From Microbacterium sp. Root53 (lineage in GTDB: Bacteria > Actinomycetota > Actinomycetes > Actinomycetales > Microbacteriaceae), in NCBI RefSeq assembly GCF_001426925.1, contig NZ_LMFR01000001.1, positions 300,946-364,945 of the forward strand: a stretch of 64,000 nt of DNA. Direction: 5' to 3'. A program made the position numbers and the translations under genes. How positions within the stretch are numbered: position 1 is the stretch's first letter; each line of letters opens with the position of its first letter. A model generated the notes under the pieces. That model worked only from the letters and a program-made list of their open reading frames with translations, searched no databases and was not told the origin of the DNA. Shown here piece by piece: positions 27,210 to 34,963 of this stretch.

Positions 27210-27245
27210 CCGGAAGCCGGACGGAGCGATTCGTCCGGCTTCCGG
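27210..27245. terminator. Bidirectional terminator between the usp gene and padR
   Basis: Fourteen-bp arms CCGGAAGCCGGACG / CGTCCGGCTTCCGG with an 8-nt loop between convergent genes. Confidence 0.8.
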
Positions 27246-27253
27246 GGGCGGCG

Positions 27254-27862
27254 TCAGCGGCGCAGCGACTCCGCCAGGGTCGCGGCGGCCGCGTCGAGCG
27301 CCGACTGGAGCGCGTCGACCGTGCCCGCGGTCAGCTCTCCGCCCCGCGCGACGTGGGAGCGCAGCTCCGCGCGCACACGGCCGCGGAAGTCGGCGATCGC
27401 CGCCTCGGCGCGCTGCAGCTGCTCGCGCGATGCGACGCGCACGTCGTCGGCCGGCGGGGACTGCGGCGCCGCTCGGGGCGCCTCGGTGGCGGCCGCCGCG
27501 AGATCCGCGCGCAGGCTGCGCATGGCCTCGCGGACACTGGTGCGCACCTCGTCGGCGATCAGCCGGACGGAATCCGCCAGCCCCGCCTCGATGCCGGTGA
27601 TCTGGTCGGCCCGCGCCTGCACCTCGGCGCGTCCCGCGTCGGTGATCTCGTAGACGGTCTTGCGGCCGTCCGTCGTCTTGGTCACGAGCCCCTCCTCCTC
27701 GAGCCGCGCGAGGCGCGGGTAGATCGTGCCCGCGCTCGGCGTGTAGGTGCCGCCCGTGCGCTCGGCCAGCGACTGCATGATGTCGTAGCCGTGGCGCGGA
27801 GCCTCCGCGAGCAGGTTCAGCAGGTACAGGCGCAGGTCGCCATGGGAGAAGACGGGGGCCAT
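27254..27862 (-). CDS. PadR family transcriptional regulator
   Basis: 202 residues. The N-terminal winged helix has the PadR hallmarks LLNLLAEAPRHGYDIMQSL, GTIYPRLARLEEEGL and YEITDAGR. An Ala/Arg-rich coiled C-terminal part of about 110 residues serves dimerisation and is longer than usual. Two ATG codons are adjacent (27862 and 27865); GAGGAGG is better spaced for the second, 27862, while the first gives a 4-base overlap with the DUF4097 gene upstream. It is the second gene of a DUF4097-padR operon and probably represses it through the palindromes at 28738-28787. Confidence 0.88.
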   Translation of the reverse strand: MAPVFSHGDLRLYLLNLLAEAPRHGYDIMQSLAERTGGTYTPSAGTIYPRLARLEEEGLVTKTTDGRKTVYEITDAGRAEVQARADQITGIEAGLADSVRLIADEVRTSVREAMRSLRADLAAAATEAPRAAPQSPPADDVRVASREQLQRAEAAIADFRGRVRAELRSHVARGGELTAGTVDALQSALDAAAATLAESLRR

Positions 27863-28713
27863 CATGCCTCCTCGGTGACGGGGCGGTCGGGGGCCGGCTC
27901 GGCGGCGACCGGGCGCCGCAGCACGGTCACGTCGCCCGAGACGGTGTTGACGCGGACGTCGACGAACGACCCGGACAGCTCCCCGGCCGACGCGGTGACG
28001 TTCGAGGGGCCGCCGGACGAGCGCACGACGCCGTCGATCACGACGCGGCCGCTCGCGGAGCGCACCACGTAGTCGGCGGGGTGGCCCTCGTCCAGGCGCA
28101 GGGTGGCGGAGCCGCTGACCGTGTTGACGGATGCGGCGCCGATCGGGCCCTGCGCGTCGATCATGGTGGCACCGGAGACGGAGTCCACCGACGCGCGCCG
28201 GATCTCGCCGGCGACCGTGACATCGCCCGACACGGTGTTGGCGGTGAAGGCACCGGTCAGCCCGCGCGCCTGCACGTCGCCCGAGACCGCGTTGGCGCTG
28301 AGGTCGCCGGTGAGGCCGTCCACCAGGACATCGCCCGAGACCGTGTTCACGCGGGCCTCGGCCGCGAGGCCGGCGACGAGCGCCCCGGCGCTGACGACCC
28401 CGAGCGTCAGCGCGACGCTTCGCGGCACGGCGATGCTGATCTCGGCGCGCGGGCCGCCGGGACCGAAGTTGCGGAACACCTCCAGGAAGTTGTCCCACCG
28501 CAGCTGCGGGTGGTCGATCTCGAGCTCGTCGCCCGTGACCTCGATCCGGAGGTCCTTCACGGTCACGCCGTGCACCTCCACGCGGGTGCCTGGCTCGTCG
28601 TGCCCGATGATGTCGACCTGGCCGCCGACGAGTCCCACCTTCAGGCGGCGGATGCCCTCGACGTCGATGACCCGCGTCTCGCCCGGGTGCACGATCCACT
28701 TCTCCAGAGTCAT
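27862..28713 (-). CDS. DUF4097 family beta-helix protein
   Basis: 283 residues without signal peptide. Residues 110-275 contain a repeated strand-turn unit, with NTVSGDV or close variants (NAVSGDV, DSVSGAT, NTVSGSA, SASGRV) recurring about every 18-19 residues, typical of the DUF4097 parallel beta-helix. Such proteins are often paired with PadR regulators in Gram-positive envelope-stress modules; here padR overlaps its 3' end. The exact role is unknown. It starts at ATG 28713 opposite the MerR-type gene. Confidence 0.82.
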   Translation of the reverse strand: MTLEKWIVHPGETRVIDVEGIRRLKVGLVGGQVDIIGHDEPGTRVEVHGVTVKDLRIEVTGDELEIDHPQLRWDNFLEVFRNFGPGGPRAEISIAVPRSVALTLGVVSAGALVAGLAAEARVNTVSGDVLVDGLTGDLSANAVSGDVQARGLTGAFTANTVSGDVTVAGEIRRASVDSVSGATMIDAQGPIGAASVNTVSGSATLRLDEGHPADYVVRSASGRVVIDGVVRSSGGPSNVTASAGELSGSFVDVRVNTVSGDVTVLRRPVAAEPAPDRPVTEEA

Positions 28714-28737
28714 GACTCTGCCGTCCTTTCCCAACGG

Positions 28738-28787
28738 AACTCGAGATATATCTCGATAGGTCCAGGAAACGAGATATATCTCGAGTT
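28738..28787. promoter_or_regulatory. Double palindromic operator, probably for PadR
   Basis: Two perfect copies of the 14-bp palindrome CGAGATATATCTCG (28742-28755 and 28770-28783), centres 28 bp apart. The flanks extend the symmetry: AACTCGAGATATATCTCG and its exact reverse complement face each other across a 14-bp spacer. AT-rich cores in such GC-rich DNA stand out strongly. Position directly upstream of the DUF4097-padR operon makes PadR the likely ligand. Confidence 0.75.
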
Positions 28788-28824
28788 GTCCAGGCCTGTC
28801 AGGGAATCCTCGGGAACGGGGTGC

Positions 28825-29541
28825 TTGACCTTGACGCAACGGCACTACGGCGAGCTGGGCCTGCTGCCGCCATCGCGCGTGGGCGCGAACGGTTACCGCT
28901 ATTACGACGGACAGTCGCTCGTGCGGCTGCAGCGCATCCTGCTCCTGCGGGGGCTCGGACTCGGGCTGCCGCAGATCGGGGAGATCCTCGAGCGGGAGAC
29001 CGACGAGCGTCGCGCGCTCGAGGCCCACCTGGAGTGGCTGCGCAGCGAGCGGGATCGCATCGCGCGCCAGATCGACGCCGTGACCGGCACCATCCGCGGA
29101 CTCGAAGGAGAGGAGGCCCTCGTGGCAGAGAAGATGTTCGACGGCTTCGACCACACGCAGTACAAGGACGAGGTCGAGGCGAAGTGGGGCGAGGACGCGT
29201 ACGCCCAGGGCGACCGGTGGTGGCGCGGGATGTCCGAGGCCGAGCGCGCCGCCTGGAAGGAGCGGGCCGCCCGGCTCGGCGCCGACTGGATCGCCGCCGC
29301 GGAGTCCGGCGTGGACCCGGCCGCGGACGAGGCCCAGGATCTCGCGCGCCGCCACGTCGAGTGGCTCACGGGCATCCCGGGGACGCCCGCCGCCCATCCC
29401 GGCGGGGACGTGAAGGGCTATGTGATCGGGCTCGGCGAGATGTACGTCGCCGACGAGCGCTTCGCGCGCAACTACGGTGGCGCGGACGGCGCGGCCTTCG
29501 TGCGCGACGCCCTCCGCATCTACGCCGAGGCGAACCTGTAG
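28825..29541 (+). CDS. MerR/TipAS-type regulator lacking the start of its DNA-binding domain
   Basis: 238 residues from a TTG start (28825; TTG 28831 is also possible). It opens inside a MerR helix-turn-helix: TQRHYGELGLLPPSRVGANG corresponds to the second half of the motif, and the usual first ~18 residues with helix 1 are missing. A dimerisation coiled coil and a full TipAS domain (MFDGFDHTQYKDEVEAKWG, RWWRGMSEAE) follow, the domain that binds thiopeptide-like drugs in TipA. No ATG/GTG or ribosome-binding site is found upstream, which is instead the PadR operator region. Likely decapitated; a stand-alone drug-binding product remains possible. Confidence 0.65.
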   Translation: MTLTQRHYGELGLLPPSRVGANGYRYYDGQSLVRLQRILLLRGLGLGLPQIGEILERETDERRALEAHLEWLRSERDRIARQIDAVTGTIRGLEGEEALVAEKMFDGFDHTQYKDEVEAKWGEDAYAQGDRWWRGMSEAERAAWKERAARLGADWIAAAESGVDPAADEAQDLARRHVEWLTGIPGTPAAHPGGDVKGYVIGLGEMYVADERFARNYGGADGAAFVRDALRIYAEANL

Positions 29542-29550
29542 TCGCTGAGC

Positions 29551-29594
29551 CGTTGCCCCGAGTTGTCGGATCGAAGCGGCAGCTCGGGGCAACG
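29551..29594. repeat. 44-nt REP-like palindrome, copy 1
   Basis: Starts CGTTGCCCCGAG and ends CTCGGGGCAACG, an extended stem with loop GGATCGAA. Lies 10 nt after the MerR-type stop and 100 nt before the DUF559 gene. Same element as copies at 30592 and 30644. Confidence 0.8.
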
Positions 29595-29694
29595 CGTTGG
29601 GGGAGGCTCGTCCCCAGGCTCGGCGGTCGGCGCCGGCGGTTCACAGCCGTCGGTCGGCGCCGGTTCGGGCCCTGCGCCGCGAAAGGATCGGCGC

Positions 29695-30588
29695 ATGCCC
29701 CGCTCGCCGAAGCCGCTGCCCGAGCGCCTGCGCGGCCGTGCGTTCCGTCGGGACGAGGCCGCGGAGGTGTCGGACGCGCGGCTGCGCCGCGGCGACCTGT
29801 GGAGCCCGGCTCGCGGCGTGCGGCTGCCGGTGGCGCGCGACGGCGCGGACGACATCCTGCGTGCGCGGGCGCTCCTCATCCCCGAGGGCGGCGCGTACAG
29901 CCACACGAGCGCCGCGCATCTCCATCGGATCCCGCTGCCGCATGACCGCGACGGCGTCGCGGTCGTCCACGTCACGACGCCGCGCGGGACGCGGGCGCGG
30001 CGCGGGCGGGGCGTGGTCGGCCACCAGCGTCGCCTCGTCCCGGACGACGTCGTGGTGCTCCACGGGGCGCCGTGCACGCGCCTGCTCCGCACGTTCTGCG
30101 ATCTGGCGGATGTGCTGACGTTCGCCGAGCTGGTCGCGGTGGGGGACTGGATCGTGGGCCGCGGCGCGACCGGGGTGATGCCGGCCCGGATCCTCGAGGC
30201 GATCGGCGCGGCCGAGCTCGCGGCGGGCCGGCGTGACCTGCTTCGGCACGTCGTCGCTCGCCTGAACCCGCTCGCGGAGTCGCCCAAGGAGTCGGAGCTG
30301 CGCGTGCTCCTGGAGGACGCCGGCTTCGCCGGGCTCGTCTGCCAGCATCGCGTCTTCGATCGCGGCGAGTTCGTCGCACGGATCGATCTCGCGATCCCCG
30401 GGCTGCGGGTCGCGATCGAGTACGAGGGTGACCATCATCGCGATCAGCGGCAGTGGCGTCGGGACATGCAGCGCCGGCGGCGGCTCGAGGCACTCGGCTG
30501 GATCTACATCCCCGTCTCGCAGGCGGACCTGGAAGACCCCTCCCGCGTGATCGCAGACGTGGCGGCCGCCATCCGGTCGCGAGCCTGA
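29695..30588 (+). CDS. DUF559-type protein with AbiEi-like N-terminus (Vsr-like nuclease fold)
   Basis: 297 residues. The first ~190 resemble the winged-helix and antitoxin-like region of AbiEi-type proteins: R-rich start, a YSHTSAAHLHRIPLP segment, then VHVTTPRG. The C-terminal 100 residues carry the DUF559/very-short-patch-repair endonuclease pattern: SPKESELRVLLEDAG, then RIDLAIPGLRVAIEYEGDHH with the D-x-n-E-x-E metal-site layout, and QWRRDMQRRRRLEALGW. ATG at 29695 has GAAAGGA 8 nt upstream. It is flanked by three palindromic repeats found nowhere else in the window. Function of this actinobacterial family is not established. Confidence 0.8.
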   Translation: MPRSPKPLPERLRGRAFRRDEAAEVSDARLRRGDLWSPARGVRLPVARDGADDILRARALLIPEGGAYSHTSAAHLHRIPLPHDRDGVAVVHVTTPRGTRARRGRGVVGHQRRLVPDDVVVLHGAPCTRLLRTFCDLADVLTFAELVAVGDWIVGRGATGVMPARILEAIGAAELAAGRRDLLRHVVARLNPLAESPKESELRVLLEDAGFAGLVCQHRVFDRGEFVARIDLAIPGLRVAIEYEGDHHRDQRQWRRDMQRRRRLEALGWIYIPVSQADLEDPSRVIADVAAAIRSRA

Positions 30589-30591
30589 GCG

Positions 30592-30635
30592 CGTTGCCCC
30601 GAACTGCCGGATCGAAGCGGCAGCTCGGGGCAATG
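30592..30635. repeat. 44-nt REP-like palindrome, copy 2
   Basis: CGTTGCCCCGAACTGCCGG arm, loop ATCGAA, arm ending CTCGGGGCAATG. Begins 3 nt after the DUF559 stop codon. It differs from copy 1 at four positions. Confidence 0.85.
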
Positions 30636-30643
30636 GCCGCGCG

Positions 30644-30687
30644 TGTTGCCCCGAACTGCTGGAACGAACCGGCAACTCGGGGCAACG
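30644..30687. repeat. 44-nt REP-like palindrome, copy 3
   Basis: TGTTGCCCCGAACTGCTGG arm, ending CTCGGGGCAACG; 8 nt after copy 2 in the same orientation, forming a tandem pair. More diverged in the inner stem (AACGAACC instead of ATCGAAGC). Confidence 0.85.
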
Positions 30688-30727
30688 GGCGGGCGGGCGG
30701 GCGACGGCGGCGTCGCGTCGCTCGCCC

Positions 30728-30733
30728 TAGGCT
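30728..30733 (+). promoter_or_regulatory. -10 hexamer TAGGCT of the crcB pair
   Basis: Ends 6 nt before the GTG at 30740. The leaderless layout leaves no room for a fluoride riboswitch. Confidence 0.55.
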
Positions 30734-30739
30734 GGGCGG

Positions 30740-31147
30740 GTGACCAGGGCGCCGATCCGGTGGGGGCTGCTGCCGCTCGTCGTGGCCGGCGGCGTGCTCG
30801 GCGTCGCGCTGCGCCAGGCGCTGCTTCTGCCGTTCGAGGGCGGGTTCTCGTTCACCGCGCTGGCCGCCACCATCGCCGTCAACGCCGTCGGATCCGGACT
30901 CCTCGGGTTCGTGGTCGGCCGCGTCGGCTCGACCGGACCGCGGCGGCGCGCGTTCCTCGGCACGGGCGTGCTCGGCGGCTTCACGACCTACAGCGGGTTC
31001 GCGGTCGCCGAGGCGCAGCTGCTTCAGGCGCAGCTCGTCGTGCACGCCGTGGTCATCGCGATCGCGGCGCTGCTCGTCGCCTCCGCGGCGGCGTGGGCGG
31101 GCCTGGCGGCCGGGGTCGCGCTCGCGCGGAAGGCGGACGCCGCGTGA
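30740..31147 (+). CDS. crcB: CrcB/FEX family fluoride channel subunit
   Basis: 135 residues, four helices. GVLGVALRQALLLPF, then ATIAVNAVGSGLLGFVVG (conserved Asn) and LGTGVLGGFTTYSGFAVAEA (GxxGGxTTxSxF pore motif) are the CrcB signature. Exports fluoride ions. Gram-positive bacteria often encode two unlike CrcB subunits that act together, as here; the second overlaps by GTGA. GTG start with TAGGCT 6 nt upstream. Confidence 0.92.
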   Translation: MTRAPIRWGLLPLVVAGGVLGVALRQALLLPFEGGFSFTALAATIAVNAVGSGLLGFVVGRVGSTGPRRRAFLGTGVLGGFTTYSGFAVAEAQLLQAQLVVHAVVIAIAALLVASAAAWAGLAAGVALARKADAA

Positions 31148-31515
31148 CGCCGCTGCTGTTCGCCGGCGTCGCGCTCGCCGGGGGCGTCGGCGCGGGGCTC
31201 CGCTGGCTCGCCGACGTCCTTCTCGCGCGCGTCACCCCGGCGGGCTTCCCCTGGCCGATCCTCGTCGTCAACGTGACGGGGTCCTTGGCGCTCGGCGTGC
31301 TCACCGGCGCCTCGCTCGACACCGCGTGGATGGCCGTGCTCGGCACTGGGCTCCTCGGAGGCTTCACGACCTTCAGCACGGTGGCGGTCGACGCCGAGAT
31401 CCTCCGGACCGAGGGCCGCCCGATGGCCGCCGCGATGAACGCCGTCGGGACGCTCGCGCTCTCGGCCGTCGCCGCGCTCGCCGGGCTCGCGCTCGGCGCC
31501 CCGCTCGCCGCCTGA
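31144..31515 (+). CDS. crcB: CrcB/FEX family fluoride channel subunit (second)
   Basis: 123 residues, four helices: GGVGAGLRWLADVLL, FPWPILVVNVTGSLALGVL and LGTGLLGGFTTFSTVAVDAE. All CrcB motifs are complete. GTG start overlaps the stop of the first crcB (GTGA). Expected to form a dual-topology partner of the first subunit. Confidence 0.92.
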   Translation: MTPLLFAGVALAGGVGAGLRWLADVLLARVTPAGFPWPILVVNVTGSLALGVLTGASLDTAWMAVLGTGLLGGFTTFSTVAVDAEILRTEGRPMAAAMNAVGTLALSAVAALAGLALGAPLAA

Positions 31516-31655
31516 CGATTCACGGCAGAGCCATAGGGTCCCGCCCCGGGGGCCGCGAGGCCGCGTGCCAGAATGAAGCCGGGATACAGAACTGTATCGG
31601 CGGGTCTCCGCCATCCGTTCGCGTCCGTCCCGACTCCCGCCAACGAGAGACAGCC

Positions 31656-34600
31656 GTGTCGAAGCTTGCCATCCTGAGTCTCAAGAACCGCGCGCTCATC
31701 GCGCTCATCACGATCTGCGCCGCGGTGTTCGGCGGGCTGGCGCTCAACAGCCTGAAGCAGGAGCTCATCCCCGCGATCGAGCTGCCGCAGCTGATGATCA
31801 TGACAACCTATCCCGGCGCCTCGCCCGAGGTCGTCGAGAACGACGTGTCCACGCCCATCGAGACCGCGATCCAGGGCGTGGCCGACCTCGAGACCACGTC
31901 GGCCACGAGCACCACGAACGCCTCGATCGTGCAGGCCGCGTTCCGCTACGGCACGAATCTCGCGACCGCCGAGCAGAAGCTGCAGCAGGCCATCAACCGG
32001 ATCTCGGCGCAGCTCCCCGAGAGCGCCGACACCCAGGTGCTCGCCGTCAGCTTCGACGACCTCCCGGTGATCCAGGTCGCGGTCACCGGGTTCGACGACG
32101 CGGAGTCCGCGCAGGCCGAGCTCGAGAACGTCGCCATCCCCGACCTGGAGGACATCGACGGCGTCGCGTCCGCCGCGATCGTCGGCGGCATCGGCCAGCG
32201 GATCACGATCACCCCCGACCCCGCCGCGCTGGCCCAGCGCGGTCACACGCAGCAGGCGATCGCCGACGCGCTCGAGCAGAACGGCGTGCTCTTCCCGGGC
32301 GGTGACATCACCGAGGACGGCGAGACCCTGACGGTCCAGACCGGCGTCAAGGTCTCGTCGGTCGACGACATCCGCGCGCTGCCGCTCGTCGGGTCGTCCG
32401 CGCCGGCGGTGGATCCGACCACGGGCCGGCCGATCGCGCCCCAGGTCACGACCATCGGCGACGTCGCCGAGGTCGAGCAGACGACCGACCCGATCACGTC
32501 CATCTCGCGCGTGAACGGCGAGCCCGCGATCTCCCTGTCGATCACCAAGGTGCCCGCGGCCAACACGGTCGAGGTCTCCGACGCCGTCCAGGCCCTGCTG
32601 CCGCAGCTGCGCGACGCGTTCCCCGGCGCGGAGTTCACGGTGGTCTTCGATCAGGCGCCGTTCATCGTGCAGTCGATCGAGACGCTCGCCACCGAGGGCA
32701 TGCTCGGGCTCGCGTTCGCGGTCGTGGTGATCCTGGTGTTCCTGGTGTCGCTGCGGTCCACGATCGTCACGGCCATCTCGATCCCGACCAGCGTGCTGGT
32801 CACCTTCATCGGTCTCCAGGCGTTCGGGTACTCGCTCAACATGCTCACCCTCGGCGCGCTGACGATCGCGATCGGCCGCGTCGTGGACGACTCGATCGTC
32901 GTGATCGAGAACATCAAGCGCCACTACGTGCAGGGCGCCGACAAGGGAGACGCGATCCGCCTCGCGGTCCGCGAAGTCGCCATGGCCGTCACGGCGTCGA
33001 CCATCACGACCGTCGCCGTCTTCCTGCCGATCGTGTTCGTCGGCGACATGGTCGGCGAGCTGTTCCGCCCGTTCGCCATGACCGTCACGATCGCGATGGT
33101 CGCCTCGCTGCTCGTGTCGCTCACGATCGTGCCGGTGCTGGCGTACTGGTTCCTTCGTCCCGGCAGGCCGCGCCTGGACGCCGACGGCGAGCGCATCGAT
33201 CCCGAGCATCCGGATGCGCCCCCGTCCCGCCTGCAGAAGGCGTACCTGCCGATCCTGCGCTGGACGCTGAGGCACTCGTGGATCACAGTGCTCGCGGCGA
33301 TCGCGGTGCTGGTCGGCACGATCGCGGCGGCGCCGCTCATGAAGGTGAACTTCCTCGGCGACAGCGGGCAGAACACGCTCACCGTCTCCCAGACGCTGGA
33401 CCCGACCGCGAGCCTGGAGACCAAGGACGAGGCGGCTCAGCGGGTCGAGGAGGCGCTCGAGCGCGTCGACGGAATCGAGACCATGCAGGTGTCGGTCGGA
33501 TCGACCGGATCGCCGCTGCGCGACGCGTTCACGGGCGGCGGCAGCGTGACCTACTCGATCGTCACGGATCCGGATGCCGACCAGGAGCGGCTGCGCGAGG
33601 ACGTGCAGGAGGCCGTCGCCGACCTGGAGGACGTCGGCGAGATCGCGGTCGCGGCGGCCGCGGGGCTCGGATCGACCGACATCGCCATCACCGTCACCGC
33701 GCTGGGCGAGGACGAGCTCGAGGAGGCGACGCGCCTCCTGGTCGAGGAGCTCGACGGTCGCGACGGCATCGGCCGGGTGACGGACGACCTCGCCGCGTCG
33801 CTTCCGTACATCGCGGTCGAGGTGGACCGGGCGGCCGCGGCCGAGCGGGGTCTGTCCGAGGTGGCCGTGGGATCGCTGGTCTCGAACACCATGCAGCCCC
33901 GCGAGGTCGGCACGGTCGAGATCGACGGCACGTCCCTCACCGTGTACATCGCGGCCCAGGACCCGCCCGCGACCGTGGACGAGCTGCGCGATCTGCGCAT
34001 CCCGACCGCCGCGGGCATGGTCGCGCTCGCCGACCTCGCGACGATCGAGGAGCGCGAGAGCCCCACGTCCATCACGACCGAGCAGGGCCGCCGCACGGCC
34101 ACGATCACGGTGCCGCCCGCGACCGACGACCTGAACGTCGCCACCGCCGCCGTCGCCGACGTGCTCGCCGAGGTCGATCTCCCCGCGGGCGCCGACGCGG
34201 AGGTGGGCGGAGTCGCGGAGGAGCAGACCGAGTCGTTCCAGCAGCTCGGCCTCGCGATGCTCGCGGCCATCCTGATCGTGTACGTGGTCATGGTCGCGAC
34301 CTTCAAGTCGCTGCGGCAGCCGCTGCTGCTGCTCGTGTCCGTGCCGTTCGCGGCGACCGGCGCCATCCTGCTGCAGATCGTCACGGGCGTGCCGCTCGGG
34401 GTCGCGTCGCTGATCGGCGTGCTGATGCTGATCGGCATCGTGGTGACCAACGCGATCGTGCTCGTCGACCTCGTGAACCAGTACCGCGAGCGCGGCCTCA
34501 CGGCGCACGACGCCACCATCGCCGGGGCCTCCAACCGCCTTCGTCCGATCCTGATGACCGCGCTCGCGACGATCTTCGCGCTCACCCCGATGGGCCTCGG

Positions 34601-34919
34601 CATCACGGGCCACGGCGGCTTCATCTCGCAGCCGCTGGCGATCGTCGTCATCGGCGGACTGCTGTCGTCCACCGTGCTCACGCTGATCGTGCTGCCGACT
34701 CTCTACAACCTCGTCGAGGGAGCGCGCGAGCGCCGGGCCGCGCGGCGGGCCGGGTCCGACGCGACCGCCGTGCCGGAGACGCCGGTCGAGCCGGTCGTTC
34801 CCGCGTCCGTCACCGCGACGGCGCCGGCCGGCGTGATCACGGTCCCGGCGACGTCCGCCCTGCCCGCCGCCTCGCGCGTGCAGCTGCGCCGGCGCGATCG
34901 GGAGGGAGACGCCCCGTGA
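31656..34919 (+). CDS. RND-family efflux transporter (AcrB/MmpL-like superfamily, HAE1 type)
   Basis: 1087 residues, two homologous halves each with one helix, a large extracytoplasmic loop and five to six helices. The N-terminus FLFGGLALNSL-like and NDVSTPIETAIQGV segments, the proton-relay pair in GRVVDDSIVVIENI, and MLIGIVVTNAIVLVDLVNQYRE in the second half are those of HAE1 exporters rather than MmpL. A Val/Pro-rich cytoplasmic tail of about 60 residues closes it. GTG start at 31656, with GAGAGA 6-10 nt upstream. No adaptor or outer-membrane gene, as expected in a monoderm. Substrate unknown. Confidence 0.88.
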   Translation: MSKLAILSLKNRALIALITICAAVFGGLALNSLKQELIPAIELPQLMIMTTYPGASPEVVENDVSTPIETAIQGVADLETTSATSTTNASIVQAAFRYGTNLATAEQKLQQAINRISAQLPESADTQVLAVSFDDLPVIQVAVTGFDDAESAQAELENVAIPDLEDIDGVASAAIVGGIGQRITITPDPAALAQRGHTQQAIADALEQNGVLFPGGDITEDGETLTVQTGVKVSSVDDIRALPLVGSSAPAVDPTTGRPIAPQVTTIGDVAEVEQTTDPITSISRVNGEPAISLSITKVPAANTVEVSDAVQALLPQLRDAFPGAEFTVVFDQAPFIVQSIETLATEGMLGLAFAVVVILVFLVSLRSTIVTAISIPTSVLVTFIGLQAFGYSLNMLTLGALTIAIGRVVDDSIVVIENIKRHYVQGADKGDAIRLAVREVAMAVTASTITTVAVFLPIVFVGDMVGELFRPFAMTVTIAMVASLLVSLTIVPVLAYWFLRPGRPRLDADGERIDPEHPDAPPSRLQKAYLPILRWTLRHSWITVLAAIAVLVGTIAAAPLMKVNFLGDSGQNTLTVSQTLDPTASLETKDEAAQRVEEALERVDGIETMQVSVGSTGSPLRDAFTGGGSVTYSIVTDPDADQERLREDVQEAVADLEDVGEIAVAAAAGLGSTDIAITVTALGEDELEEATRLLVEELDGRDGIGRVTDDLAASLPYIAVEVDRAAAAERGLSEVAVGSLVSNTMQPREVGTVEIDGTSLTVYIAAQDPPATVDELRDLRIPTAAGMVALADLATIEERESPTSITTEQGRRTATITVPPATDDLNVATAAVADVLAEVDLPAGADAEVGGVAEEQTESFQQLGLAMLAAILIVYVVMVATFKSLRQPLLLLVSVPFAATGAILLQIVTGVPLGVASLIGVLMLIGIVVTNAIVLVDLVNQYRERGLTAHDATIAGASNRLRPILMTALATIFALTPMGLGITGHGGFISQPLAIVVIGGLLSSTVLTLIVLPTLYNLVEGARERRAARRAGSDATAVPETPVEPVVPASVTATAPAGVITVPATSALPAASRVQLRRRDREGDAP

Positions 34920-34963
34920 CGGAGGGCATGGCGGGCCCGGACGAAGTCGATAGGCTTCTGGAC

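Noticed and set aside
30688..30739. Fluoride riboswitch before crcB
   Set aside because: The -10 box sits 6 nt before the start codon, leaving no untranslated leader, and no crcB-motif sequence is seen.
31053..34613. 1186-codon minus-strand frame opposite the RND exporter
   Set aside because: His/Asp/Arg-rich shadow sequence without start signal or recognisable fold.
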